This document shows positions 24,893-34,723 of a stretch of 64,000 nucleotides of DNA, piece by piece; positions within the stretch are counted from its first letter, which is position 1; the number at the start of each line of letters is the position of its first letter. This DNA is from Dryas octopetala (lineage: Eukaryota > Streptophyta > Magnoliopsida > Rosales > Rosaceae). The stretch lies in NCBI GenBank assembly GCA_963921425.1, contig OY992835.1, forward strand, positions 14,570,001-14,634,000, in the 5' to 3' direction. The notes under the pieces are model-generated. The model had not been told where the DNA came from and ran no database searches. It was given only the letters and a program-made list of their open reading frames with translations. A program made the translations under genes and the position numbers.

Positions 24893-25230
24893 TGTGCATC
24901 TTCGTTTGCAAAAGTAGCAGAACGAGGAGTTGGATCAAATGGTGACTAGAATGATATTTGAGAGTTATGGGGTGGAGAAGGATTACGATTCTTATGTTGG
25001 GTCCATCACCTATCTTCTCCGACTCTTGAAAAATAAATCGCCCAAAGAAAATGAACCTAATCTTGGTTTCGTGCATGGCTCATACTGACAAGAGCTTCAC
25101 AACCATACTTTACCAGAATAATCAAGTCAATGCTCTGGAGGTTGAAACAAGAAACCATGAATGGATTAGGGTTGAATTTCCACCTTCATCCTTTGTAGTA
25201 ATGGCGGGTGATGCACTAATTCATCCTTGA
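24893..25230 (+). pseudogene. Orphan exon 2 of a divergent AOP-like dioxygenase (copy 2)
   Basis: In three frames the strand reads SSFAKVAE, then [40 protein letters not shown] and [20 protein letters not shown], ending [16 protein letters not shown] and a stop. HTD, where the other copies have HRD, and the general divergence mark another subgroup of the same family. A frameshift lies just before HTD (TGCATG where the family needs TG) and another before ELDQ. No exon 1 lies upstream and no exon 3 downstream, so this is an isolated relic. Confidence 0.75.
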
Positions 25231-25701
25231 TTATGTGTTATAATAATGCATTGTAGAGAGGTGTTATTGGCACTCTGATCATTTTGCGGGGATAGGACGG
25301 GATAAGTTTTCCTTTTGACTAATACTAATCCATCTTCTTCCCTCAACAGAAACATTAGAACATGGGACATCTTTCAACACTAGATAATGTCATACCACTA
25401 AACTAACAGCTAGTTGGTAGACAAAAGTTAGAAGTTAGCCTCTATTTCTTCCTAAAGTATATCTTGAATTTTGTGAGTTAACTTATCCAATCCAATCTTA
25501 GACACCAGCCATAGTGTAGAAAGAAATACACCTTTCTTTATTCATTGAGTAGAAGCAAAGAAGAAACTAACAGCAACAGCCTTGACAGAACAACATTACA
25601 AGCTAGCACAGAGAAGCAAATTAACCAGAAACCCACATAGATACACATAAAGATTAATCATGCAAAAGTAAGATAACATTAATGGTCCCTTGAGATCAAT
25701 C
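25231..25701. other. 3' flank of dioxygenase copy 3
   Basis: 25540-25700 is the copy 3 3' UTR, shared with copies 6, 7 and 9 (gttgatgttagtttcttctt type, here inverted). 25231-25530 has no recognisable feature. Confidence 0.6.
25537..25542 (-). terminator. Poly(A) signal of dioxygenase copy 3
   Basis: AATAAA on the minus strand, in CAATGAATAAAG, about 160 bp after the stop codon. The same context follows the stop of copies 4, 7 and 9. Confidence 0.55.
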
Positions 25702-27514
25702 TCAAACACCACAGTAGGCTTTGATGGGACACTCTGATTTCTTTGCCTCTGGTGTTTGATGAAAACGAAGGAAACCAAAATGATCAAATGGCTTGTAGAG
25801 TAAGGGGTGTTTGTCATCAGCAAGCTCTTCAGGTACTTGCAGCATCCCACTATTGAACGAGAATAATCCCATGGAATATCTGCCTTTCTTTTCTTTCATG
25901 ATGACTTGGTGCTCACAAGAGTGCACTCTGTCATTGCTCCATGCCTAACAAGTCAAAATAAAAGAAAAGGTGGAATGTCCAAAACATATAGAAAAATGTC
26001 AGTCCATAAATCTTAGAGGACTCTTAATTTAAACATATAAAGCATTCAGTAACAATTGATTCAAGCTATACATGAAATCTGAAATTAATTGTGAGAATAA
26101 AAGAATGGCCAAAAAAAGAAGTGTGAGAATAAAAGAACTATTTGTGAAAAACAACTTTAGTTTCTCCATAGTGTAAAATATCCTCTGCTTTGATTTATAT
26201 GGGCCTGAAGGCTAAAGATCTTAAACTTGTGGTAATGCACATATGCATCTCCATCAAATTATCAATCTTTTGTCTACATGGTGCAATTGGCTTCCTTGTG
26301 AACCTGTTCATAATGAATTCAATTTTTAGCCAAAATTTTAGTTTGGCCTTAACTTCTGGTGAATATATCCAGATTGCTTTTAATTCCTACCTGCAGATAG
26401 GAGTTGTACTTTTTCTAGTTTGTTGTGCATGGCCGTTATAGAATTTTGGTTTATTTTCTTCCTGTTTGTAGTTTTTCAGCTATGATTTAGAGTTTAATTT
26501 ATCACATGAAAAAAGAAAAATCACTATCAATGACCAATCTGCTGCATAGTAAAAGTTGTCGATCATCAGGTTTTTGTTTTTGTTAGGGAAATGCTATTCG
26601 CGCTCCCAGAAAGATTATTTTAGCCTTCCGCATTCTTGCCGGAGTTATAAAGGAGAGCCTTATTCGTGCTCCCCTTTTGTAAAAGCCAGCCTTAACTTAC
26701 GGAACTTAAAAGAAATTTGACCCACCATGAATGCGTCGCCTGCCATGAATATAAAGGATGAAGGTGAAGGTTGCGCATCAATCCACTGACCATCTTTTGT
26801 TTTTATCTGCAAACCATTAACCTGATCTTGGTGAAGTATGGATGTGAAGGTCGTATCTCGGTGAGGATGCAATCCCACATTAGTCTCATTCACCTGGGGT
26901 GTACTGTACTTAAAGTATCTGAGGTGGTAAGTGGTTGATGCCATGTGAGACTCATAAAGCCTCTGCACACCATAACTATCAAACACCATTCTTGTCACCA
27001 TTTGATCCAACTCTGCCACCAGCTTTGAGAAGGAATGAGCATTTTCACTAATTCAAAGAAGAAAGAGTCACACAATAGGCATATTATACATGTAGTAAAA
27101 TTAGAAATTTAGAGTGAATTATCAATCAAATTAACTTTACCAAAAATGGTCGTTTCCTTCAGGCCACATGATACTTGTGAAACCTCGAGCTCCTTCTAAA
27201 GTTGTAGGGTTATCGGTGGCCAAGGATTCGTAGAGAGGAAGGTGCGAATATTGTCCGAAATAGCTGTGGTAAGGCCTATCACTTGTTTTCTGCTTTTTAG
27301 TTTCTAATGGAAGATCAAACAGATCTTCAAGCACCGAAAAAATGGAGTGGTGAAGTTCCAAAGGGACTTTATGGTATACAGCTTCAAAGCAGCCATACTC
27401 TTCTAGAGCATACTGAACTTCCTTGCATGCCAAGAGCCATTTCTCCGTACCAGGCTTCAAGTCTTCCTTGGATAAGTCTATAACTGGAACCTTAGGCTCA
27501 CCTTGAGAACCCAT
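25702..27514 (-). CDS. AOP1-like 2OG-Fe(II) dioxygenase, copy 3 (intact)
   Basis: join of 27514-27141, 27047-26726 and 25944-25702 (374 + 322 + 243 nt), giving 312 aa with no internal stop; introns are GT-AG. Family chemistry: Fe(II) and 2-oxoglutarate dependent oxidation of a small molecule, normally cytosolic. Exon 1 is the N-terminal domain (PVIDLSKEDLKPGTEKW; GCFEAVYHKVPLELHHS). The double-stranded beta-helix core follows, with iron ligands H187 and D189 (PHRDTTF) and H244 (CEHQV), and 2OG-binding R254/S256 (RYSMGLF). It ends PIKAYCGV. AOP1-like proteins are usually about 310-320 aa, so length is normal. Named AOP enzymes act on glucosinolates in Brassicales; nothing here shows that substrate, so the reaction is unassigned. 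The TATA box position reads TTTAAA instead of TATAAA. Confidence 0.9.
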
Positions 27515-27660
27515 TAATTATGTCAGCGATATCTGATTCTCTCTTCAACTAGTTAGTTTGGGGAATTAGTGCACTGATATTGTTTTGACTTTAAAGAGAG
27601 GTGTGTCAATGGTGTGCACTGAAAAGGGTAATAGCTTGCAGTTAATGCGCATTAATATAT
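27515..27660 (-). promoter_or_regulatory. Proximal promoter of copy 3, TATA box altered
   Basis: Shares caatatcagtgcactaat and ccccaaactaactag with copies 6 and 8. Where those read CTATAAAGTC or CTATAAGTC, copy 3 reads CTTTAAAGTC (27589-27597). This may lower or move initiation, which is inference only. Confidence 0.45.
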
Positions 27661-28088
27661 ATTTAAAACAAATAATTTCACTAGCTGCATGCAAGCTAGC
27701 GGCCATATATATGGTACAATTATGTGATATTCAAGCAATAAGATATATGTGGAAAGCAGGACCACGAATTATCGAGACATGTGGAAGGAGATTACACAAA
27801 TATTAATATTGTTATTTAGAGAGTAATTTTCTCTAATCAAACAATTCGGTATATATACATTAAAAACAATTCAGGGGTGTCAATGAACTTCTCCCTCTAA
27901 ATAATGCAGGAAGAAAAGCAAAACAATTAAAAAACAATTATTATTTTGCCTGTCTGATGCGGAGAGACATCTGCATATATGGGAAGAATAATACTTTTTG
28001 ATCTCGCTAAGTCCAAATCATGGTAATAAATATAAGTAATTAGGAAACGTACCCAAAGAAACATTGAAAAAAAACTATATAATACATG
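27661..28088. other. Upstream block of copy 3, paralogue of 10431-10650
   Basis: ttcactagctgcatgcaagc, the following gtggaaagcaggaccacg and ttgttatttagagagtaatt are shared with 10470-10600. No gene. Confidence 0.55.
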
Positions 28089-28250
28089 TTGATTGTACAT
28101 ATCACACATGCATGATGACCTCACTTTTTAAGAAATAATTTTTAATTAATTTATATATATATATATATATTGATTGTACATATCACACATGCATGATGAC
28201 CTCACTTTTTTAGAAATAATTTTTAATTAATTTATATATATATGTTTATA
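28089..28250. repeat. Tandem duplication of an 81-bp unit
   Basis: ttgattgtacatatcacaca begins at 28089 and again at 28170, each followed by tgcatgatgacctcactttt and a TA run. The copies are almost identical, so the event is recent. Confidence 0.85.
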
Positions 28251-28906
28251 TATAATGCATACAGCAATATTACTATTTACTAATGACGAGAAGACATGTT
28301 TGAAGGAAAAATTTTAGATGGAAAGACAGAATTATTATTGTTCGTGTGATCAATGGAGATATCGATTCTTGAGGGGTACGAAATGATAGTCAGGGAACTT
28401 GGAAAAATGGACTGCACGACAACCACGTAAAAATTATAAAGCATAAAATTCTCAGGTCATTATAATATTATCATTAATGATTTTAATTTGTAGTAATTTT
28501 TGGTTTCATTGATTATATTTTAATAAGAATTAGTAACTTTTAGTTACTAAATGATGTGGAAGGATCTATACTAATTAGAAATTAATTAACAAGATTTAGA
28601 GTTTATCCATATATACAAACAAATAAAACACGTACTGCCACCAATTTAGATTCCAAAATTTTGGAATTTGTTTTAGTGTATGCAGTATTACGTACTCTTA
28701 ATTAGCCTTATTTATGGAGAGATGTACGTGCTTATGCACTTATCCGGTAGTGTAAATAAGGCTGTTACCATGCATGTTCTAAATCATCCCATGAAACTAT
28801 GTTATCTATTTATATGCTCTAAGTCTTCTTATTAATCATTGAATTTTCATCTAAGTTTTAGAAAATCATACATGTTTATTCAAAAATCAATTGGGCCGGT
28901 ACTAGC
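28251..28906. other. Spacer upstream of TRIM C
   Basis: No gene seen. From about 28790 it is the left half of the locus whose uninterrupted paralogue is 12345-12559. Confidence 0.5.
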
Positions 28907-29071
28907 TGTTGAGAGAAATATTTCATATTGAAAATGTAAGGCCTTGCATAATGACTTATAAGGGTTTGAGTTATTCATTCCATTACCAATTAGTTTTGAG
29001 AAGGATGCCTAGATTCTTTCATGATATCAGAGTAAACTATTTACGTGTTAAGCCCAGCCAACAACCACACG

Positions 29072-30434
29072 CAGGGGTAGATCCAGGATTTAAAATTTGG
29101 GTGGGCTGAACTTTCCAATCTCATTTGTTTATAACTAAAAACTCGACGGTACGAGTAAATTTCATTAATTAAAAAGATACATCAAATACAAGGGAGGACG
29201 TAATAAGCCTTACCTCTCAAAATGCAAATCCATACATAAAAGAAAAACTAAAACAGCAACAAAACAATAAATAAATATGCAATGCAAATACAAAACACAA
29301 TCTATTTAAAACTTAAACATATAAATGCCCAAACTTTAAACAATAAAACCAAAGGAAAAAGTCAGAGAGCTAACATGTGGCTGTGGTGAGGCAATCGGTA
29401 GTCACCAAATGGTGTTCGATCTTCAAAATTAATCTCAGAATTACAATACAAATTCGAAGTTGGACATGATTATCAAAAGAAATTCATAAATTAACAACAA
29501 CATTGATATTATTTTGAAACAAATATAAACCCTAAGTTTAAAGAAAAATGGGGAGAATGAAATTGAAAATTAAAACAAATAAACCATAGATTTGTTACTT
29601 GGTCTGAACTCTGAAGATAAGTGTGGAGTGAAGAAAATTAGATGACTAAATTAATTGGTGGCTCTGAAGAGACCAGGTCTCTGAAGACTGAAGTGAGAGA
29701 GCAGCAGGTGAGCAACACTGCAGATCGATTGTCAAAAAAATTTCGAACAGGGGCTTTGTTTTGGTCTAATTAATCTGAGTAATGTGTGTAATAGAGCGGA
29801 ACTAACGACTCTATTAGAGAGTAGAATTACAAATTGAGTGGTGCTATTTCGACTACCCTAAACTGCTGAGTTGACCACCTTATTTCAAAATTTTAATTTT
29901 ACCCTTAAAACAAAAAATTTCAATTTTGTTCGTCGGGTCATTCGACAGTTATCTATCGAAATATTTATGGTTATTCGACAGTTATCTGCTAATCATTAGT
30001 GGATTATTCGGTGGATAACCACCAAATGAAAATGAAAAAGGCATTCTGACAGTTATCTATCGAAATGTTTATGTTTATTGGACACTTATCTGCCGAACAT
30101 AAGTGAATGTTTTGGTAGATAACCACCGAATGAATCTGGGTGATTTCATCATGTTTTTGCAATAAAGGGTAAAATAGGAAAAAAGTTGGATAAAATATGT
30201 TAGGGTGGTCAACTCAGCAGCTGAGGGTGGTTTGCATAGCCTCACTCTTACAAATTTTTACACAAATTTTCGAAGAAAAGAAAAAATAATGGATGGGTGG
30301 GCTGCTGTATATAAATGTACGTTGGTGGGTATGCTAAGAAATATTCAGGCCCAACTTTACATAATAAAAATGCAAAACGAATTGGGCTTGCTCGGGCTAC
30401 AACCCAGGCTAGCCAGCTAATGGATCCGTCACTG
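29072..30434. mobile_element. Non-autonomous hAT element, 1363 bp, inside TRIM C
   Basis: Terminal inverted repeats CAGGGGTAGATCCAGGA and the complement of CAGTGACGGATCCATTAG agree at most positions. Flanks are ACCACACG (29064-29071) and GCCACACG (30435-30442), an 8-bp TSD with one change, the length typical of hAT. No transposase ORF. It carries a nested Mutator MITE at 29836-30247. Confidence 0.82.
29836..30247. mobile_element. Mutator-type MITE, 412 bp, inside the hAT element
   Basis: Ends GAGTGGTGCTATTTCGACTA and the complement of GAGTGAGGCTATGCAAACCA; further in both arms share GCTGAGTTGACCACC. Direct flanks TTACAAATT are identical (29827-29835 and 30248-30256), 9 bp. The interior has repeated cgacagttatctrycgaa motifs. 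Third level of the nest. Confidence 0.88.
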
Positions 30435-30629
30435 GCCACACGTGCTCTCACGTTACTCATTATGAATTGTCCACGTGTTAGGTTTAAGTAACGTCACACG
30501 TGTGGAGGCGTGTTGAGAGAAAGATCTCACATTGAAAATGTGAGGCCTTGCATATATAATGACTTATAAGGGTTTAGGCTACTCCTCTCATTGCCAATTA
30601 GTTTTGAGATGAATGTCTAAATTCCTTCA

Positions 30630-31383
30630 AGATATTAGAGTCTTAACTGTTTTCATTTGGAAATTAACTGACATTTACATAATCATAAATATTAATTTTC
30701 CCCATCTACATATTCTCTTACTCGGAGTCAATAATAGTATTATGAGTAAAGCTACATTTACATATTAGTTTAGTCACACTTTTATTAGAAATGTACGCAT
30801 ATGGACTGAAAATATGGTTGAAATATCTTTAACGTAAAAATATTATGGAAGTCATTATTACTGCCATAGAATTATGAACATGAATCTTCTAAATTTCTAA
30901 TCCCTCGCTTTAAGCCAAAAAAAGGATCTCCAAATCCATTTCTGTTGCGAATGCTACAATTGATCAATATGCTGCATGTGAAATCCTTTTATAGCATTAT
31001 CCTTACTTCTTAAGAGGCAAAGCAGCAAACCAGATCATCATGGTGATGGTAGAATAGACAGAACCACAAAAAAAGTATAATCTAAAACCATAAATTATTC
31101 CTTGTCCCAACAAAAACAGGACAGATTTAACAATAAACTAATTGTCAACAAACCTATTAATTACAAAATCAATCTACACTAATTGTGAAAGTTAACTCAC
31201 CCCAACACTAAGTCTTGTGAAAATTTGTCAAATCTAATTAGTATACACATTTAAATAATCAAACAGAAGTATGGCTTTCATCGCGCAGGAGTTATCCTTG
31301 TGAAGTTGTGAGTTAGATCCGAGTCTTTAAATGGAGGGTCGTCTTTGTCATGCAATTCAAGCGCAGGGAGCAGGAGCAAGAGG
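30630..31383. other. Upstream region of the BAHD gene, duplicated at 22.3 and 23.7 kb
   Basis: 30720-31130 aligns with 22316-22490 and 23662-23890. From about 31130 to the ATG the sequence is unique in the window and should hold the promoter. tataatctaaaacc at 31076 is shared with the gene-less paralogue, so it is not diagnostic. No clear TATA box close to the start. Confidence 0.5.
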
Positions 31384-32715
31384 ATGGCTTCTAACATCAG
31401 AATTGACGTCATTCAGAAGGAAACAATTAGACCATCCTCTCCAACTCCTCACCAGCTTAGAAATTATAACCTCTCTGTTTTTGATCAACTTAACCCTGAA
31501 CTTTATGTCCCACTACTTCTCTTCTATCCCATAAATAGCACTAGTGAGGTCAGTGATCCCCATTCTTTGGTTTCTGAGAGATTCAAGCTTCTAAAAACAT
31601 CATTATCTGAAGCCCTCACTCACTTCTATCCTTTAGCAGGAAGTTTTCAATATAATGTTTCAATCTGTTGCAATGACCATGGGGTTCAATTTATCGAAAC
31701 CCGAGTCAAGTGTCCCATATCCAAAATTTTGGACAACCCAGATCTTGGGATGCTAAAACAATTCCTTGCGACTGATAGAAAATCCACACAAGCAGAGACA
31801 GGCCATCTTCTACTTGTCCAGGCCAACTTGTTTGAATGTGGTGGAATGGCAATTGGGGTCAGCATTTCACATAAGATCAGTGATGGGTTTACACTCGGCG
31901 CATTCATCACTAGCTGGGCTGCAATTGCCCTGGCCTCCACTACTAATGATCATCATGTAGTGCTTCCTGCTGCAGAATTTGGGGCTGCAGCTTCTCTTTT
32001 CCCACCACTAGAAGTCCTCAACTCACCCCCAACTACCGCTGTGGAATTTGTTAAATCAAAGTTCAGAACAAGGAGATTTCTGTTTGATGCCTCGAAGATT
32101 GCTGCTCTTAAGTCCAAAGCTGCCAGTGCCACCGTGCCAAACCCCACGCGCGTTGAAGTAGTGTCAGCGCTCATTTGGAAATGTGCAATGGAAGCATCGA
32201 GATCAAACTTGGGTTCTGAAAGGCCATCCGTGTGGTGTGAATCAGTGAACCTGCGTAAAAGATTGGGGCAGCCCTTGGCAGAAAACTTACTGGGAAATAT
32301 TTATTGGTGCTTTGCAGCAAAGACTGAAGAAGGTGAAAAGGATGTTCCAAGCTTGGTTGCTAAACTCAGGGAAGGCATTGAGGACCTCAAGGAACACTAT
32401 GCTAATGGAGTTAGTGGGGAAGATCTATGTGAAAGCATCAAGGAGTATGAGAAACTTATGAAAAGGGGTGATATGGACAACTATAATTGTACAAGTTGGT
32501 GTAGGTTTTCCTTCTATGAAGCTAATTTTGGATGGGGAAAGCCATCTTGGGTGTGTGCTCCTGCTTCACAAGTCCACCGTGTAATTGTATTGATTGATAG
32601 TAGAGATGGTGATGGCATAGAAGCGTCTTTGACCTTCAAAGAAGAAGACATGGCCATAATTGAAACCAATAAGGAGCTGCTTGCTTATGCTTCTATGAAT
32701 CCAACTATCATTTAG
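31384..32715 (+). CDS. BAHD acyltransferase, vinorine synthase-like
   Basis: Single exon, 443 aa, starting at the first in-frame ATG (MASNIRIDVIQKE); the open frame extends 39 nt upstream but without an ATG. BAHD enzymes transfer an acyl group from acyl-CoA to an alcohol or amine of a specialised metabolite in the cytosol. The catalytic HxxxD is HKISD (H163 and D167). The structural DFGWG motif appears as NFGWG (381-385), with Asp replaced by Asn. Length fits the family (about 430-460 aa). Other family features are QLNPELYVPLLLFYP near the N-terminus, AGSFQYN and NPTRVEVVSALIWKC. The closest named group by pattern is the vinorine synthase/acetyl-CoA alcohol acyltransferase clade; the substrate is not deducible. 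It lies alone between dioxygenase copies 3 and 4, with no second copy in the window. Confidence 0.93.
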   Translation: MASNIRIDVIQKETIRPSSPTPHQLRNYNLSVFDQLNPELYVPLLLFYPINSTSEVSDPHSLVSERFKLLKTSLSEALTHFYPLAGSFQYNVSICCNDHGVQFIETRVKCPISKILDNPDLGMLKQFLATDRKSTQAETGHLLLVQANLFECGGMAIGVSISHKISDGFTLGAFITSWAAIALASTTNDHHVVLPAAEFGAAASLFPPLEVLNSPPTTAVEFVKSKFRTRRFLFDASKIAALKSKAASATVPNPTRVEVVSALIWKCAMEASRSNLGSERPSVWCESVNLRKRLGQPLAENLLGNIYWCFAAKTEEGEKDVPSLVAKLREGIEDLKEHYANGVSGEDLCESIKEYEKLMKRGDMDNYNCTSWCRFSFYEANFGWGKPSWVCAPASQVHRVIVLIDSRDGDGIEASLTFKEEDMAIIETNKELLAYASMNPTII

Positions 32716-33097
32716 TACCAAATAAACAAAATGCCTCTTGTGTGTGTGTGTGTGTGTGTTTTTCACTAGATCAATTGTAAGCTGGACCTTTGACGACCTC
32801 TCTTCGTTCTCATGCTTCATGCTTGTACACTCATTTTGTAACATAAATAAAATTAACTTGCAAGATTAAATGCCTCAAACCTTACATACTTTACTTATAC
32901 AACTTTAAAAATAAAAGTTTGAAAATAAACTCGAAATAAATAATATTGATATTACAATCATCAAAATTCAAACACCAAAAATTCTAATCCTTGATGGCGC
33001 ATGACTCTATCTCTGTTGAAAGAGTAGTGTAGAATATAACAGGCATGCATGCATGCAGAGGGGAGGGGCGATAGAGAGTCGGAGACCGTAGAAAGAG
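32716..33097. other. 3' UTR of the BAHD gene and upstream of copy 4
   Basis: A (TG)n microsatellite lies at 32739-32759 in the 3' UTR and aataaaat at about 32845 is a possible poly(A) signal. From about 32970 the sequence (tccttgatggcgcatgactc) matches the upstream of copy 7 at 47575 but not that of any other dioxygenase. Confidence 0.6.
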
Positions 33098-33125
33098 ATA
33101 TGGGTTTAGGCATGTAAACCCATAT
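33098..33125 (+). promoter_or_regulatory. 11-bp perfect inverted repeat with a 5-codon uORF over the copy 4 start
   Basis: ATATGGGTTTA and TAAACCCATAT face each other across six bases, and the second arm overlaps the dioxygenase ATG at 33124. A short upstream ORF, ATG GGT TTA GGC ATG TAA, occupies 33100-33117. The same arrangement is at 47663-47690. Confidence 0.75.
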
Positions 33126-33554
33126 GGGGTCTCAAAGTACTGAGCCTAAGGTTCCAGTTATAGATTTATCCAAGGAAGACTTGAAGCCGGCCTGGTACAG
33201 AGACATGGCTCAAGGCATGCAAAGAAGTTCCTTATACTTTAGAAGAGTATGGCTGCTTCGAAGCTGTTTACCATAATGTCCCTTTGGAACTTCACCACTC
33301 AATTTTTTCTGTGCTTGAAGATCTGTTTGATCTTCCAATAAAGACTAAAAAGCAGAAAACAAGTGATATGGCATTTCCACAGCTTTTTGGGAGATCGAAT
33401 ATCCGGTCCTTCCTCTCTACGAATCCTTGGGCATTGATAACCCTACAACTTTAGAAGGAGCACAAGGTTTCACAAGTATCATGTGGCCTGAAGGACACGA
33501 CTGTTTTTGGTACAGTTAATTTGATCGATAACTCACTCCAAATTTCTAATATAT

Positions 33555-33593
<39 letters not shown>

Positions 33594-34723
33594 ATGTGTC
33601 TATTGTGTAACTTTTTGTTCTTTAAATTAGTGAAAATGCACATTCCTTGTCAAAGCTGGTGGCAGAGTTGGATCAAATGGTGACAAGAATGGTGTTTGAT
33701 AGTTATGGTGTCCAAATTAAGGTTTTATGAGTCTCACATGGCATCAACCTCTTACCTCCTCAGATGCATTAAATACAGAACACCTCAGATGAATGAGACT
33801 AATGTGGGATTAAATGCTCACAAAGATATGACCTTCACATCCATACTTCACCAAAATCAGGTGAATGGTCTGCAGATAAAAACAAAGGATGGTCAGTGGA
33901 TTGTTGTGCAACCTTCACCTTCATTCTATCTAGTCATGGCAGGAGACGCATTTATGGTGGGTCAACATTCATTCTAGTAAGTGTCGTAAGTAAAAGCAAA
34001 GTGCAGAGAATGCTCCTCTAAATGAATCTCGCACTCCCTTGCCCCTTGGGAATGTGGGAGGCTGAATAGTCTTTGTAGAAGTGCTATTTGCACTCCCCTA
34101 ACAGAAAAAACATTTATGTTGATTGACAACTTTTACCAAGCAGTAAATGGGTGATTGCATTGCACCCTTCTGAACAAATGGAAATTAAGGCCGCCAGGTA
34201 AAAATTGGAAATCATTTGAACAAATTCACAAGGAAGCCAATTGCACCTTGTAGACAAAATATTGATACAGACTGTAATTAATTTCACATGTCATGTAATT
34301 CTAGCTTGAATTAATTGTTATTTGATGTTTTATAAATTTCAATTTGAAAAATAAAATGTTTTATAATTTTCAAACAGAGACTCTAGGATTATATTAAATT
34401 AAGGGTTCAATTTTTTCTCCAAGGAATTTAGTTTTCTAAGATTTATGGACTGTCATATTTCTATATGTTGTCGACATCCCACCTATTCTTTTATTTTGAC
34501 TTGGTAGGCATGGAGCAAGGACAGAGTGCACTCTTGTGAGCACCAAGTCATCATGAAAAAGAAAAAAGACAGATATTCCATGGGATTATTCTCAGTCAAT
34601 AGTGGAGTACCTGAAGAGCTTGCTGATGACAAACACCCGTTAACGCTGTATAAGCCATTTGATCATGGCTTGCTTCATTTTTATCAAACACCAGAGGCAA
34701 AAAAATCACAGTGTCCCATTTGA
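33124..34723 (+). pseudogene. AOP1-like dioxygenase pseudogene, copy 4
   Basis: Exons correspond to 33124-33509, 33631-33956 and 34508-34723, with splice sites preserved. Disabling changes: four-base insertions in exon 1 (CCGGCC for CC at 33187; GATCGA for GA at 33393), an extra T at about 33369, and another four-base insertion in exon 2 (AATTAA for AA at 33715) that leads quickly to a stop. Exon 3 (WSKDRVHSCEHQV) keeps the His ligand and RYS but has lost nine bases (MLQ) and ends early at CPI. The upstream region is not the normal dioxygenase promoter. Closest relative is copy 7. Confidence 0.9.
33557..33593. repeat. (CA)n microsatellite in intron 1 of copy 4
   Basis: About 18 CA units. Copy 7 has a (TA)n(CA)n tract at the same place (48107-48150); the other copies have none. 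Confidence 0.85.

Larger units (their letters stand above)
28907..30629 (+). mobile_element. TRIM retrotransposon C, split by a hAT element
   Basis: The left terminal repeat begins TGTTGAGAGAAATA at 28907 and ends ATTCTTTCA, followed by a primer site TGATATCAGAG. The internal region stops at 29071 and resumes at 30435 (ccacacgtgctctcacg). A purine tract GTGGAGGCG precedes the right repeat (TGTTGAGAGAAAGATC at about 30510), which ends at 30629. The original TRIM was about 360 bp; the rest is the nested hAT. The empty paralogous site is at about 12433. Confidence 0.8.

Noticed and set aside
31345-31383. Longer N-terminus for the BAHD enzyme
   Set aside because: The open frame there begins at TTG, not ATG; the family N-terminus starts at MASN (31384).
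32739-33593. TG and CA microsatellites as regulatory Z-DNA elements
   Set aside because: Ordinary dinucleotide repeats with no supporting context.
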